Position numbers and translations under genes: made by a program. This document shows, one piece after another, positions 25,954 to 33,872 of a stretch of 64,000 bases of DNA. Within the stretch, counting starts at the first letter, position 1; each line of letters starts with the position of its first letter. The notes beneath the pieces are model-generated. The model did not search any database and was not told the DNA's origin. It was given only the letters and a program-made list of their open reading frames with translations. Source of the DNA: an uncultured Acetatifactor sp. (GTDB lineage Bacteria > Bacillota > Clostridia > Lachnospirales > Lachnospiraceae); contig CAJUCT010000002.1 of the NCBI GenBank assembly GCA_910585015.1, positions 112,456 through 176,455 on the forward strand. Direction: 5' to 3'.

Positions 25954-27168
25954 ATGGGAATCAGTATTAATGTGCCAACTATGAAGTCGGATTATTCGTC
26001 TCTTTTTTCCAGTCTCGGATCAAGCGCAGGCAGCGCCGCTTCCAGCAACTGGTTGGGAGACTATGCAATGATCAAGAACGGCAGTTATGGCAGACTGATG
26101 AAGGCTTATTATGCAGAGGCCAAAGCAAGCAGCACAACGACGAGCAACGGGAAAAGCAATTCCAGCAATGTTCTTGATAAGATTCTGGAAGAGAAGAGGA
26201 ACCCTAAGGTTTCCAAAGAGGCGCAGAAGGCAAATGCCAGTCTGACGTCAGGGCTTTCGAGCCTGAAGACCTCTGTTTCAGCGCTGCAGAACAGCAAGAC
26301 CTATACAGACACGGAAAATGGTCAGAGCGCGGCAGACAAAGTGTCTTCCGCATTGAAAGCGTTTGTTTCGGATTATAATGACGTAGTGACTGCGGCAAAA
26401 AATTCCACGCTGACAAACAAGACAGCATATGTGGCAAATATGATGAACAACACGGCGGCGAATGCCGATGCGCTTGCGGAACTTGGCATTAAAGTCAGGG
26501 CTAACGGTACGCTTCAGTATAATGATGTCAAGCTTAAGGCGGAGGATGTGTCCAAGGCGCAGGAACTGTTTTCATCCCAAAACATCTTGAGTTATGGTTC
26601 CACGGTAGCGTCACGACTTCAGTTTGCAGGTGCTGCGTCCGGTACAAATACTACGGACAGTGTGGATTCGAGCAATACGGCAGGGTCTAAAGCGGCTTCT
26701 CTCAAGGCGGACGGTAAGACGCTTGCATCCGATGCGCTGTATGAGACGGTGAAGGATAAGGATGGCAATGACACCGGCAAATATAACATTGACAAGATTT
26801 TTGCCACGGTAAAGAGTTTTGTGAGCAATTACAACGGAATGTTTGACGCTGCGGAGTCCAGTTCAAATTCCGGCGTACTGGCTAATTTGTCCCACATCAG
26901 GGAAAGGACGGCTCACGATGCGGACGCGCTCAGTAAGTTCGGAATCAGTGTAAACAAGAAAGGCAGAATGCAGATTGACGAGGACACCTTTAAAAAGGCG
27001 GATATGTCTCAGGTACAGAAGTTTTTCAAGGATTACGGCTCTTCTATTGCCACCAATGCGTCGCTTGTAGATTATTATATGACTACACGGGCGAATGCTG
27101 CCAATGGGTACACTGCCAGCGGAGCATACAATGTGCAGGGTAATATCCGTTATGATGATTTTGTATAA
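25954..27168 (+). CDS. FliD-like protein with duplicated unit, outside any flagellar locus
   Basis: A 404-residue protein rich in Ser, Ala, Thr and Asn with no membrane helix. Two related blocks, about 127-210 (FVSDYNDVVTAAKN, then ADALAELGIKVRANGTLQYN) and about 286-360 (FVSNYNGMFDAAES, then ADALSKFGISVNKKGRMQID), resemble the C-terminal domain of the flagellar cap protein FliD. No flagellar gene lies nearby and no signal peptide is present. It could be a scavenged or secreted hook-associated-like adhesin, a flagellar protein exported in trans, or a divergent structural protein. It has its own promoter, AGGAGGG SD and terminator. Its base composition is more AT-rich than its neighbours. Confidence 0.65.
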   Translation: MGISINVPTMKSDYSSLFSSLGSSAGSAASSNWLGDYAMIKNGSYGRLMKAYYAEAKASSTTTSNGKSNSSNVLDKILEEKRNPKVSKEAQKANASLTSGLSSLKTSVSALQNSKTYTDTENGQSAADKVSSALKAFVSDYNDVVTAAKNSTLTNKTAYVANMMNNTAANADALAELGIKVRANGTLQYNDVKLKAEDVSKAQELFSSQNILSYGSTVASRLQFAGAASGTNTTDSVDSSNTAGSKAASLKADGKTLASDALYETVKDKDGNDTGKYNIDKIFATVKSFVSNYNGMFDAAESSSNSGVLANLSHIRERTAHDADALSKFGISVNKKGRMQIDEDTFKKADMSQVQKFFKDYGSSIATNASLVDYYMTTRANAANGYTASGAYNVQGNIRYDDFV

Positions 27169-27196
27169 GCAGTGTTGAAAGGGACAGAAACATACA

Positions 27197-27244
27197 GGAT
27201 GCGAATCAGCCAGAGCATGCTTTGGGGATTCGCATCCCCTTTTT
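27197..27244 (+). terminator. rho-independent terminator of the FliD-like gene
   Basis: A perfect 11-base stem, GGATGCGAATC (27197-27207) with GATTCGCATCC (27227-27237), is followed by CCTTTTT. Confidence 0.9.
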
Positions 27245-27304
27245 GATCTTCGGGCTACTTGGCAAGTTTTAGTGATTATCAGTATAAATAGGAGGACAAG
27301 AAAA

Positions 27305-28171
27305 GTGCAGTTAAAAGACAAAAAAATCATGCCTCCCCTCTGGCTGGCGTTCCCAGAGATCGAGCGACATTCCATCGGCTGGCGCATGGGCTATGGGGAG
27401 GGTTACAGATACCGACTTGGGGATTGGATGAAGGCTCTTTCCGAGGAGGAAAGGAAAGAGTACCAGGAGTTGTTCCCGGAGCCGGTCACCTGGAAGGGCT
27501 GGTGGGAGAAGGAGGATACCTGTGAGGTGCTGGCCCAGGGCGATTTCCGTATGCCCTTATGGAGGCCGGAGGGAATACCGAAATATACCCGCTTCTGGCT
27601 TACGCAGGAGGCGGCCTATGACAAACAGCATGTCTTCTGTCTGTTTTGGGGACATCGGCCATCCAGGGACGGAAGTATCACTCAAAGCTGTCTCAGCCAG
27701 TGGTGGATGGGAGAGTTTCGTTCGGTTGCCCGCAAGTATTGCTGTATGGAACAGTTTATGATGGAAAAGAAAGCGCAGCTTTTTGGAGACGAGACCATCA
27801 GGAAACAGATTTTGGAGGGCCAGACACCCGATCAGTTCAAGGCGCTGGGCCGCAAGGTACAGGGTTTTGACCAGGAACTCTGGGACAGGGCCAAATACTC
27901 CATTGTGCTCAACGGCAATTGGTGCAAGTTCAGCCAGGATCGAAGATTGAAGGCTTTTTTGCTGTCTACGGGCGACAGCATTCTGGTGGAAGCCAGTCCC
28001 TATGATACGATATGGGGAATCGGGCTTTCGGCGGATTCCCCGGACGCGCGGAATCCATGGAAATGGCGTGGTCAGAATCTGCTGGGCTTTGCCCTGATGG
28101 AGGTGCGGGATGAACTCCGCCGGGTCACACAGAACGAAGGGCTGTGTGATTGGAGTCTGGCAGAGCGCTAG
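27305..28171 (+). CDS. NADAR (YbiA/DUF1768) domain protein
   Basis: A protein of about 288 residues. The C-terminal half (from about 125) is a NADAR domain: QSCLSQWW, then YCCMEQFMMEKKAQLFGDE, then SIVLNGNWCKFSQ, then WGIGLSADSPDARNPWKWRG, ending NLLGFALMEVRDELR. NADAR proteins include N-glycosidases acting on riboflavin intermediates and, more recently, enzymes that remove ADP-ribose from DNA or protein. The N-terminal 120 residues (Trp-rich) are unassigned. The GTG at 27305 is preferred because AGGAGG lies nine bases upstream; another GTG at 27272 has no SD. Confidence 0.85.
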   Translation: MQLKDKKIMPPLWLAFPEIERHSIGWRMGYGEGYRYRLGDWMKALSEEERKEYQELFPEPVTWKGWWEKEDTCEVLAQGDFRMPLWRPEGIPKYTRFWLTQEAAYDKQHVFCLFWGHRPSRDGSITQSCLSQWWMGEFRSVARKYCCMEQFMMEKKAQLFGDETIRKQILEGQTPDQFKALGRKVQGFDQELWDRAKYSIVLNGNWCKFSQDRRLKAFLLSTGDSILVEASPYDTIWGIGLSADSPDARNPWKWRGQNLLGFALMEVRDELRRVTQNEGLCDWSLAER

Positions 28172-28265
28172 TATGTGGGTTTCAAAGGAAAAATGCGTAT
28201 AGAAATGAATTAATGTGGATAGCAAAAAAAGATATAGTGACGTTGGATAAAAGGGAGGGTTTTAA

Positions 28266-28916
28266 ATGGCAGAAAATAATTTATCCTTGATGAATGAACT
28301 TGCGGAATGTGTGACAAAGAATCTGGAGCCGCTTACCAGAATCTTAGAAGAAAATAATGTGGCAGATATATCGCTGACGGATTCTCCATCCTCGCAGAAA
28401 GAGTACGCGGAATCCATATTGAGGAATCAGGAACTGATTGCCAATTACTTTCAGGAGTATTCGGAAGACATATCGAAATTTCAGAAGAAGAGCAAGGGGA
28501 TTATAGCAAAAATACAGGATTCCATAGAGGCTGCCGAAATGACAGAGTACGATATACCCTGGCAGGAAGAGGTCTTGGAATCACTGACGAAGAATCTGGA
28601 TCTGTTTGCCAGATATTTTCGAGGGGAGATATTGGCAATAAGGGTAACCTGCGAACTGTTTGTGGATATGCAAATCAGTGTGCGGACAGGTGAAGATACA
28701 TGGGAAAACGCCATGGCGGAGGACATCCCCTATGAAGAGATAGCGGAAGAGGACAGGGATTGTTACAAGGACTGCCGCTGTGGAAATGAATGCATATGGA
28801 TAGAGTTTTGCGATGCCTGTTCGGAGGAAGAAATCAAATCCATCATGGATTCTGTATGCGGCTTCCTGGGCCGGAAGTATGGCGTTTGTGCTGATTTGGT
28901 TTTTAGGGAGGGATAG
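28266..28916 (+). CDS. hypothetical acidic protein
   Basis: A 216-residue acidic, mostly helical protein (MAENNLSLMNELAECVTKNL at the start) with no membrane segment. A cysteine-rich patch, CYKDCRCGNEC (about 166-176), and the C-terminal EEEIKSIMDSVCGFLGRKYG are notable. I do not recognise a family. The stop is two bases before the start of the DUF4261-like gene, so the two are translated together and may act as a pair. The SD is AAGGGAGGG. Confidence 0.7.
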   Translation: MAENNLSLMNELAECVTKNLEPLTRILEENNVADISLTDSPSSQKEYAESILRNQELIANYFQEYSEDISKFQKKSKGIIAKIQDSIEAAEMTEYDIPWQEEVLESLTKNLDLFARYFRGEILAIRVTCELFVDMQISVRTGEDTWENAMAEDIPYEEIAEEDRDCYKDCRCGNECIWIEFCDACSEEEIKSIMDSVCGFLGRKYGVCADLVFREG

Positions 28917-28918
28917 CA

Positions 28919-29755
28919 ATGGGACTTTTTGATCGCTTTAAAAAGAAAACACAGACAGCCGCCAAGGCGTGTCCGGCGCAGCAGGTGGAACCGGATACCC
29001 TGTGCATACTGGTCATGGATCGGGTGCTGCAGGATGCCTCCCAGGCGGGAGAGATTGTGAAGAGCGCTTTTGGCTCTGAGGCCTTGGGGGGAATAGACTC
29101 TGACAATCCGCCCATAACGCACATGGTGGTGAAATTGGAGGGCGCGGAATTTTGGTGTTCCTATATGCCCTTTCCTGTGCCCCCCGAGGAGATGACAATT
29201 CCTGACACTCCCCAGTACAGTCTGTTTGACCAGGAGGAATACCAGGCCCTGTGCGGCAGCAAATCCTTCTGGATCATAGTACAGAAAGGCGGCGGACAGT
29301 CCCTGGAGTCAAAACGCCGGGTGTGCAGCCTGCTCACCCGGCTGGCCGGGGCGCTGCTCAAGATGGAAGGCGCCATCGGCGTCTATGTGAGCGCCGCCGA
29401 ATTGCTTATCAGCCGCCGGGTGTATTTGCAGCATGTGGATATTTTGGAGAAAAACATGAAAGATCCGGATTATTTTCCGGCGTCGCTGTGGATTGCCATA
29501 CGGCAGGGACAAAAGGGAGACCGACTTCTGATGGGAACATGGGGGCTTAGGCAATTTGGTTTTCTGGAACTTTGGTTTCTGGATCCCAAATCCCAATGGG
29601 CCGAGATTCATGAAAAGCTGTATCTGATGTCCGTGTTCCAGATCACCGGGAAGGAATTATACAAGAATGAGGATACTATTGCCTTTACCCCGGGAAATAT
29701 CACTGTGTTTAAAGAGATGAATGGCGCGTTGTTCCTTGTGGGGGGCGATGTCTGA
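28919..29755 (+). CDS. DUF4261-like protein
   Basis: A 278-residue soluble protein that resembles the DUF4261 family: HMVVKLEGAEFWCSYMPFPV, a helical middle (CSLLTRLAGALLKMEGAIGV), then a C-terminal segment around GLRQFGFLELWFLDPKS. It begins MGLFDRFKKK, a common start among proteins encoded with toxin-immunity-like or unknown small genes. The function is unknown. It is co-transcribed with the acidic protein just upstream (two-base gap), using GGGAGGGATAG as SD. Family assignment is by eye only. Confidence 0.6.
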   Translation: MGLFDRFKKKTQTAAKACPAQQVEPDTLCILVMDRVLQDASQAGEIVKSAFGSEALGGIDSDNPPITHMVVKLEGAEFWCSYMPFPVPPEEMTIPDTPQYSLFDQEEYQALCGSKSFWIIVQKGGGQSLESKRRVCSLLTRLAGALLKMEGAIGVYVSAAELLISRRVYLQHVDILEKNMKDPDYFPASLWIAIRQGQKGDRLLMGTWGLRQFGFLELWFLDPKSQWAEIHEKLYLMSVFQITGKELYKNEDTIAFTPGNITVFKEMNGALFLVGGDV

Positions 29756-29828
29756 GGATACACTGATAAGTGGGCGCTTGCCGGGGCTGTGAAAAAATCC
29801 GGCAAGCGCTGCAAAAGAGCAATGTTTG

Positions 29829-30110
29829 TCATAGTTTAGGCAGTATCATCATGGCAAAGAGCGTCACGCCTCCCATGGCGTAGAGGCCGTTGATGACCAG
29901 GCAGAGCTTCATCAGCGTATTCTGGACTTTTCCCCTGAAATAGGACAGGATGGTGAAAAGGCCGCTGAAAATCATAAATATGCAATAGCAGGAGATCGTG
30001 ATCTCCGCCGCCGGAGATTCCAGCGCCCAGGCGAAGCTGCGAAGATACAGGATGGTCCAGGGGATGGGGATCATAAGGGTACAGATGGTGGTTAATATTT
30101 TCGTTTTCAT
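29829..30110 (-). CDS. small hypothetical membrane protein
   Basis: A 93-residue protein with three predicted helices (ILTTICTLMIPIPWTILYL, EITISCYCIFMIFSGLFTIL, LCLVINGLYAMGGVTLFAMM). It is the last gene of the minus-strand immunity-type ABC operon, 59 bases after the second permease gene. Small membrane proteins at this position can be accessory immunity factors, but I see no specific family. The start has AAGGAGAATCAACACT upstream on the minus strand. Confidence 0.7.
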   Translation of the reverse strand: MKTKILTTICTLMIPIPWTILYLRSFAWALESPAAEITISCYCIFMIFSGLFTILSYFRGKVQNTLMKLCLVINGLYAMGGVTLFAMMILPKL

Positions 30111-30169
30111 AGTGTTGATTCTCCTTGTCTGTATGTTGTGCGTTGGTTAGTTTTGTGTGCGCTGAGGCG

Positions 30170-31003
30170 CTATTTCCGTTCGGCCCGTCCGAAGCACAGG
30201 CAGGATGCCGCCAGGCATACGACCGTGATTCCTATAGCTACAGGTATCCAGGGGAAGAGTTCTACCTGGGCTGTCTCCAGAATGGTTGCCAGTTTCCCAT
30301 ATTCTGCCGTGATGACAAAGAAGGGATAGGCCATGGGGTAGGTAAGCCACAGCTTTGTGTTGATGATCAGCACCGAGGGCACTATGGAGGCTAGTCCCAT
30401 TCCCACAGAGAACACCGGCGTCTGGATACAGACGGACAGCAGCCAGAAAAAGGCGAGCATGGGAACTGCGGCCAGGTACATCAGCCCTGCCTCTCTCAAC
30501 ACGAACAGGGGAGGCAGCATAAAAGGGTAATTCCGGGTATGGCTGGCGATGGCCGCGCTGACAAAGTACATGCCCGCGCTCATCAGCATCTGCGCTCCGG
30601 CCAGGCTCAAAAGTACCAGAAACTTGGCCAGGCAGAGCCGGGTTGTGGAAACGGGCAGGGCCAGCATTTTCAGGATGCCGTGGTTACTCCGCTCGGTCTG
30701 GGTGAGAAGCACCGTCACCACGATCATACTGGCGGGGAACATGAACCAGGCCATGCCCATAAAGCCCTGTATCAGAAAATTGTGTTCCGGCGAGATGCCC
30801 TCCGCCTGCATACCGAAATTTAAATGGGCGTTCAGTATGGAGGGCATCCACAGGATGATGTCTGCCGCGAGCAGAATCCATTGAATGCCGGATCTGCGTG
30901 TTTTCCGCAATTCTACTCCGACAAGAGAAAGTATATTTATGTTTCTTCCTGTCTGCCTGCTTTGGCGGGCATCTGTATCAAGATTGTTTAAACGTGTTTT
31001 CAT
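30170..31003 (-). CDS. ABC-2 permease, lantibiotic-immunity type (second permease)
   Basis: A permease of about 277 residues with six helices, resembling the EpiG/MutG-type permeases of lantibiotic self-protection transporters: VELRKTRRSGIQWILL near the start, then TQTERSNHGILKMLALPVST, then AKFLVLLSLAGAQMLMSAGM. It overlaps the upstream permease gene by four bases (ATGA), which implies coupled translation. The ATG at 31003 is preferred to the GTG at 31012, as AGGAGGTGG fits it. No lantibiotic precursor or modification gene is in the window, so it is likely stand-alone resistance. Confidence 0.85.
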   Translation of the reverse strand: MKTRLNNLDTDARQSRQTGRNINILSLVGVELRKTRRSGIQWILLAADIILWMPSILNAHLNFGMQAEGISPEHNFLIQGFMGMAWFMFPASMIVVTVLLTQTERSNHGILKMLALPVSTTRLCLAKFLVLLSLAGAQMLMSAGMYFVSAAIASHTRNYPFMLPPLFVLREAGLMYLAAVPMLAFFWLLSVCIQTPVFSVGMGLASIVPSVLIINTKLWLTYPMAYPFFVITAEYGKLATILETAQVELFPWIPVAIGITVVCLAASCLCFGRAERK

Positions 31004-31797
31004 GCTGACCACCTCCTGATTTTTAAAAATATTATTTCAGCGGCACACAGTCCCAGACTCTCCAGGGCGGCGGCAGTGGAGAACCCTGTAATGGTTTCCT
31101 TTTGCATACCAGCCAGGATCTGGAAGGGCATGGCATAGGGAAACAGGGACAGCAGGAAATTGTCCGCAGGGAGCATGGTGGCTGTGAAGATGCAGACCAC
31201 GCCGATACCCAGGGAGATCCACATATTTTTACAGGCACACGCCAGCAGCAGGGAAAGCAGGGCGGCAGGCAGGAGCAGGAGCAGGGAAAATCCCATACTG
31301 TACGCCAGTTCTGTCAGGACTTCCGGGGAGAAGGAAAGCCAATGCCAACAACAAAATCCCAGAGCGGCTGCTTCCAATGCCAGGGTGAAGATAAGCATGG
31401 GAATCAGCAGAAGGATTTTGCTGAAAAACAGGCTGCTTTCCTTCAGGGGCAGGGAACACATTTTCAGCAGGGCATTGTCTGATACTTCCGTGTGGTACAG
31501 GATGCAGGCCGCTACCACCAGCAGCAGTACGTTGAGCATGGACATCATCTGCCAGTCGGCGTGGAGCAGAATGGAAACAGGTGAGTCCGGGAGGCTCAGA
31601 TACCGTTCTGAGCGCACCGCCATATCCGCCACCGGGAAGGCGGCAGCCAGCAGACCACAGCAGACGAAGGCTGGAAGCAGGCCGGTTCTTTTTATTTTCT
31701 TATATTCCAGTCCCGGTTTTAAGCCGTATCCCCCACGCCTGGAGGTGCTGTCATGGACCGGGTATCTGTCAGAACCAGAGAGGCTTTGTGTTTTCAT
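31000..31797 (-). CDS. ABC-2 permease, lantibiotic-immunity type (first permease)
   Basis: A 265-residue permease with six helices, of the EpiE/MutE type: GLLPAFVCCGLLAAAFPVAD, WQMMSMLNVLLLVVAACILY, HTEVSDNALLKMCSLPLKES, then LLLLPAALLSLLLACACKN. It overlaps the ATPase gene by four bases at its start and the second permease gene by four at its end. The three form the expected ATPase-permease-permease complex that expels antimicrobial peptides from the membrane. Confidence 0.85.
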   Translation of the reverse strand: MKTQSLSGSDRYPVHDSTSRRGGYGLKPGLEYKKIKRTGLLPAFVCCGLLAAAFPVADMAVRSERYLSLPDSPVSILLHADWQMMSMLNVLLLVVAACILYHTEVSDNALLKMCSLPLKESSLFFSKILLLIPMLIFTLALEAAALGFCCWHWLSFSPEVLTELAYSMGFSLLLLLPAALLSLLLACACKNMWISLGIGVVCIFTATMLPADNFLLSLFPYAMPFQILAGMQKETITGFSTAAALESLGLCAAEIIFLKIRRWSA

Positions 31798-32549
31798 CGT
31801 ATGCCTCCCCTCTGCCGGTTGTCGGCGTCAATCACAGCCAGGAAGGTATCCTCCAGATTATCCGTGGGATAGCCCTGGTTTTCCGCGTGGGCTTTCAACT
31901 GTTCCAGGGTTCCCTCAAACAGTAGGTGTCCATGGTTCAGTATGCCGATGTGATCGGCCATCAGTTCCACTTCCGAGAGCAGGTGGGAGGAGACCAGCAC
32001 CGTGCAGTCAAATTGTTTTGGCAGGGAGCGGATGAGTGTTCGGATTTCGTGGATGCCCACAGGATCCAGCCCGTTGGTGGGCTCGTCCAGAATCAGGATG
32101 GGCGGTCTTCCGATGAGGGCGCTGGCCAGTCCCAGGCGCTGCTTCATGCCCAGGGAGTACTTCCTGGCCAGTCTGTCTTTATAGGGGGTAAGCCCCACCA
32201 GTTCCAGCGCCTCCAGGGCTGCTGATTTTGGCAGACCCAGGATCCGGCCCACAATCTCCAGATTTTCTTTTCCGGTGAGATTGCCGTAGAAGGCGGGGGC
32301 TTCGATAAAGGACCCCACTTCCTTAAGGATTTCCACACGGTTTTCCGGGTACTTCTTGCCGTCAATGGTAAATGAGCCGCCGGTGGGTTTTGCCAGTCCC
32401 AGAAACATTTTCATGGTGGTGGATTTCCCGGCGCCGTTGGGGCCCAGGAAGCCGTAGACTGCCCCTTTGGGAATGTGCAGATCCACACCGGATACTGCCG
32501 CAAAATTGCCGTAGGATTTGGTCAATTGTTTGGTTTCGATGATGTACAT
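31794..32549 (-). CDS. ABC ATP-binding protein, lantibiotic-immunity type
   Basis: A 251-residue ATPase (start MYIIETKQLTKSYGNFAAVS). Walker A is GPNGAGKST, the signature is YSLGMKQRLGLA, and Walker B is ILILDEPTNGLDP with the switch histidine in SSHLLSE. The sequence resembles BcrA/EpiF/MutF-type proteins of peptide-antibiotic resistance. The frame extends upstream into the palindromic repeats, but AAAGGA nine bases before the ATG at 32549 marks the true start. It is divergent from a two-component system that probably controls it. Confidence 0.9.
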   Translation of the reverse strand: MYIIETKQLTKSYGNFAAVSGVDLHIPKGAVYGFLGPNGAGKSTTMKMFLGLAKPTGGSFTIDGKKYPENRVEILKEVGSFIEAPAFYGNLTGKENLEIVGRILGLPKSAALEALELVGLTPYKDRLARKYSLGMKQRLGLASALIGRPPILILDEPTNGLDPVGIHEIRTLIRSLPKQFDCTVLVSSHLLSEVELMADHIGILNHGHLLFEGTLEQLKAHAENQGYPTDNLEDTFLAVIDADNRQRGGIR

Positions 32550-32570
32550 GGTTTTTGTTCCTTTCTTATT

Positions 32571-32815
32571 GAGAGTTCCGCATGTTCCCGGAAAGTACAC
32601 AGGCCGGTGATCCATATCAGGCCGCTTTAGGGCGTCCCGATATGGATCAGTGTACTTACCGGGAACATGCTGTTTGAGAGTTCCGCATGTTCCCGGAAAG
32701 TACACAGGCCGGTGATCCATATCAGGCCGCTTTAGGGCGTCCCGATATGGATCAGTGTACTTACCGGGAACATGCTGTCTGAGAGTTCCGCATGTTCCCG
32801 GAAAGCACACAAGCC
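32571..32815. repeat. tandem 105-bp palindromic repeats (2.3 copies)
   Basis: Units starting GAGAGTTCCG lie at 32571, 32676 and 32781, an exact 105-bp period; the third is partial. Each full unit is itself a large palindrome: GCATGTTCCCGG near its start pairs with CCGGGAACATGC near its end. Inside that, GTACAC pairs with GTGTAC and TGATCCATATC with GATATGGATCA. The first two units are nearly identical. The block lies in the leader region of the minus-strand ABC operon, 22 bases upstream of its start codon. Confidence 0.9.
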
Positions 32816-32852
32816 GGGAATCTGCTGTTCTGCGTATACTCTATCATTCTCA

Positions 32853-32891
32853 CCTTGCGGTAACTTTTCCTCTGTCTTACATTTACCTTAC
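32853..32891 (-). promoter_or_regulatory. candidate response-regulator direct repeats upstream of the ABC operon
   Basis: CTTAC occurs at 32876-32880 and 32887-32891, an 11-bp spacing typical of OmpR-family binding sites, with a weaker CTTGC at 32853. Read on the minus strand they are GTAAG repeats upstream of the ABC operon. The regulator encoded at 33121 is the natural candidate to bind them. Pattern evidence only. Confidence 0.35.
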
Positions 32892-33120
32892 TTTTTCGGG
32901 AGATAATGGAAAAGAGCGGTTTATTGTGCTAATATATGGGGGATGGAGCATATACAAAAAATTATGTCCCTGTGTCCTGCATAGTGCCCTGGGTGATGCC
33001 GGGTATGGCCCATAAGCAGAAAACTATGCAAATTTTATATTAGGGGCAAAGGCAGTGACAAAAGCTTCATCAGGAGAGATGCCGAAGGTGACAGGTATTA
33101 TTGATTGGAGAGGCGCAGCT

Positions 33121-33822
33121 ATGGATATAACATATTTGAAGGAAAAAAGGATATTGATCGTGGACGATGAACAGGAACTTTTGGATATGGTGGTTTCTAT
33201 CCTGAAGGAGGATGGCTTTCGGAACATCAGAACCGCTTCCAGTGTAAAGGATGCCTTGGAGACGGCTGGGACTTTTAGACCGGAGCTTGCCATTTTGGAT
33301 GTAATGCTGCCGGACGGCAGCGGTTTTTCCCTGATGGAAAGGCTCAAAGTCCAGGCGGACTATCCTATTCTGTTTCTGACCGCCCGGGGGGAGGCGGATG
33401 ACAGGCTCAGGGGTCTGGGACTCGGGGCTGACGATTACATGGTTAAGCCCTTTTTGCCCCAGGAACTGATTTTTCGTGTCACGGCTATTCTCAGGAGAAG
33501 CTACAAGGGGGAGGAGCCCTTGGTCAGGCTGCAGGGCAGTATGATTGACTTTTCCCGCGGGGAGGTAGTCAAAGGGGGAGAGCATATCCCGCTCACCGCC
33601 AAGGAACACGCGCTCTTGTCGGCGCTCTGCCGCAATGCGGGGCGGATTGTCACCATTGACGCTCTGTGCGAGGCGGCCTGGGGAGATAATCCCTATGGCT
33701 ACGAAAATTCCCTGATGGCCCATATCCGCCGTATCCGGGAAAAGATTGAAGTCTGCCCGTCACAGCCGATTTCCCTGGTGACGGTGAAGGGGCTGGGTTA
33801 CAAACTGATGGTGGAAAGGTAG
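33121..33822 (+). CDS. OmpR-family response regulator
   Basis: A 233-residue response regulator. The receiver domain (1-120) has the acidic pair in ILIVDDEQE, the phospho-acceptor Asp in LAILDVMLPDG, and the conserved Thr and Lys in LFLTARGE and MVKPFLP. A winged-helix DNA-binding domain follows (LTAKEHALLSALCRNAGRIV, then NSLMAHIRRIREKI, then VKGLGYKL). The ATG at 33121 has GGAGAGG eight bases upstream. It is followed by its kinase and divergent from the immunity-type ABC operon, a layout typical of peptide-antibiotic detection. Confidence 0.92.
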   Translation: MDITYLKEKRILIVDDEQELLDMVVSILKEDGFRNIRTASSVKDALETAGTFRPELAILDVMLPDGSGFSLMERLKVQADYPILFLTARGEADDRLRGLGLGADDYMVKPFLPQELIFRVTAILRRSYKGEEPLVRLQGSMIDFSRGEVVKGGEHIPLTAKEHALLSALCRNAGRIVTIDALCEAAWGDNPYGYENSLMAHIRRIREKIEVCPSQPISLVTVKGLGYKLMVER

Positions 33823-33830
33823 GTTTGCGC

Positions 33831-33863
33831 GCTATCACAGGTGAAAAGGGTGATATACGGAAA
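33831..33863 (+). repeat. degenerate hairpin-B repeat supplying RBS of the kinase gene
   Basis: GCTATCAC and GTGATATAC form the two arms of a B-type hairpin, followed by GGAAAGAGG, the Shine-Dalgarno for the ATG at 33873. The loop is longer and the stem less complete than in the best copies. Confidence 0.5.
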
Positions 33864-33872
33864 GAGGTGACC

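Noticed and set aside
32550..32810. N-terminal extension of the immunity-type ATPase
   Set aside because: The extra 87 residues are a translation of the 105-bp palindromic repeats. A proper SD lies before the ATG at 32549.
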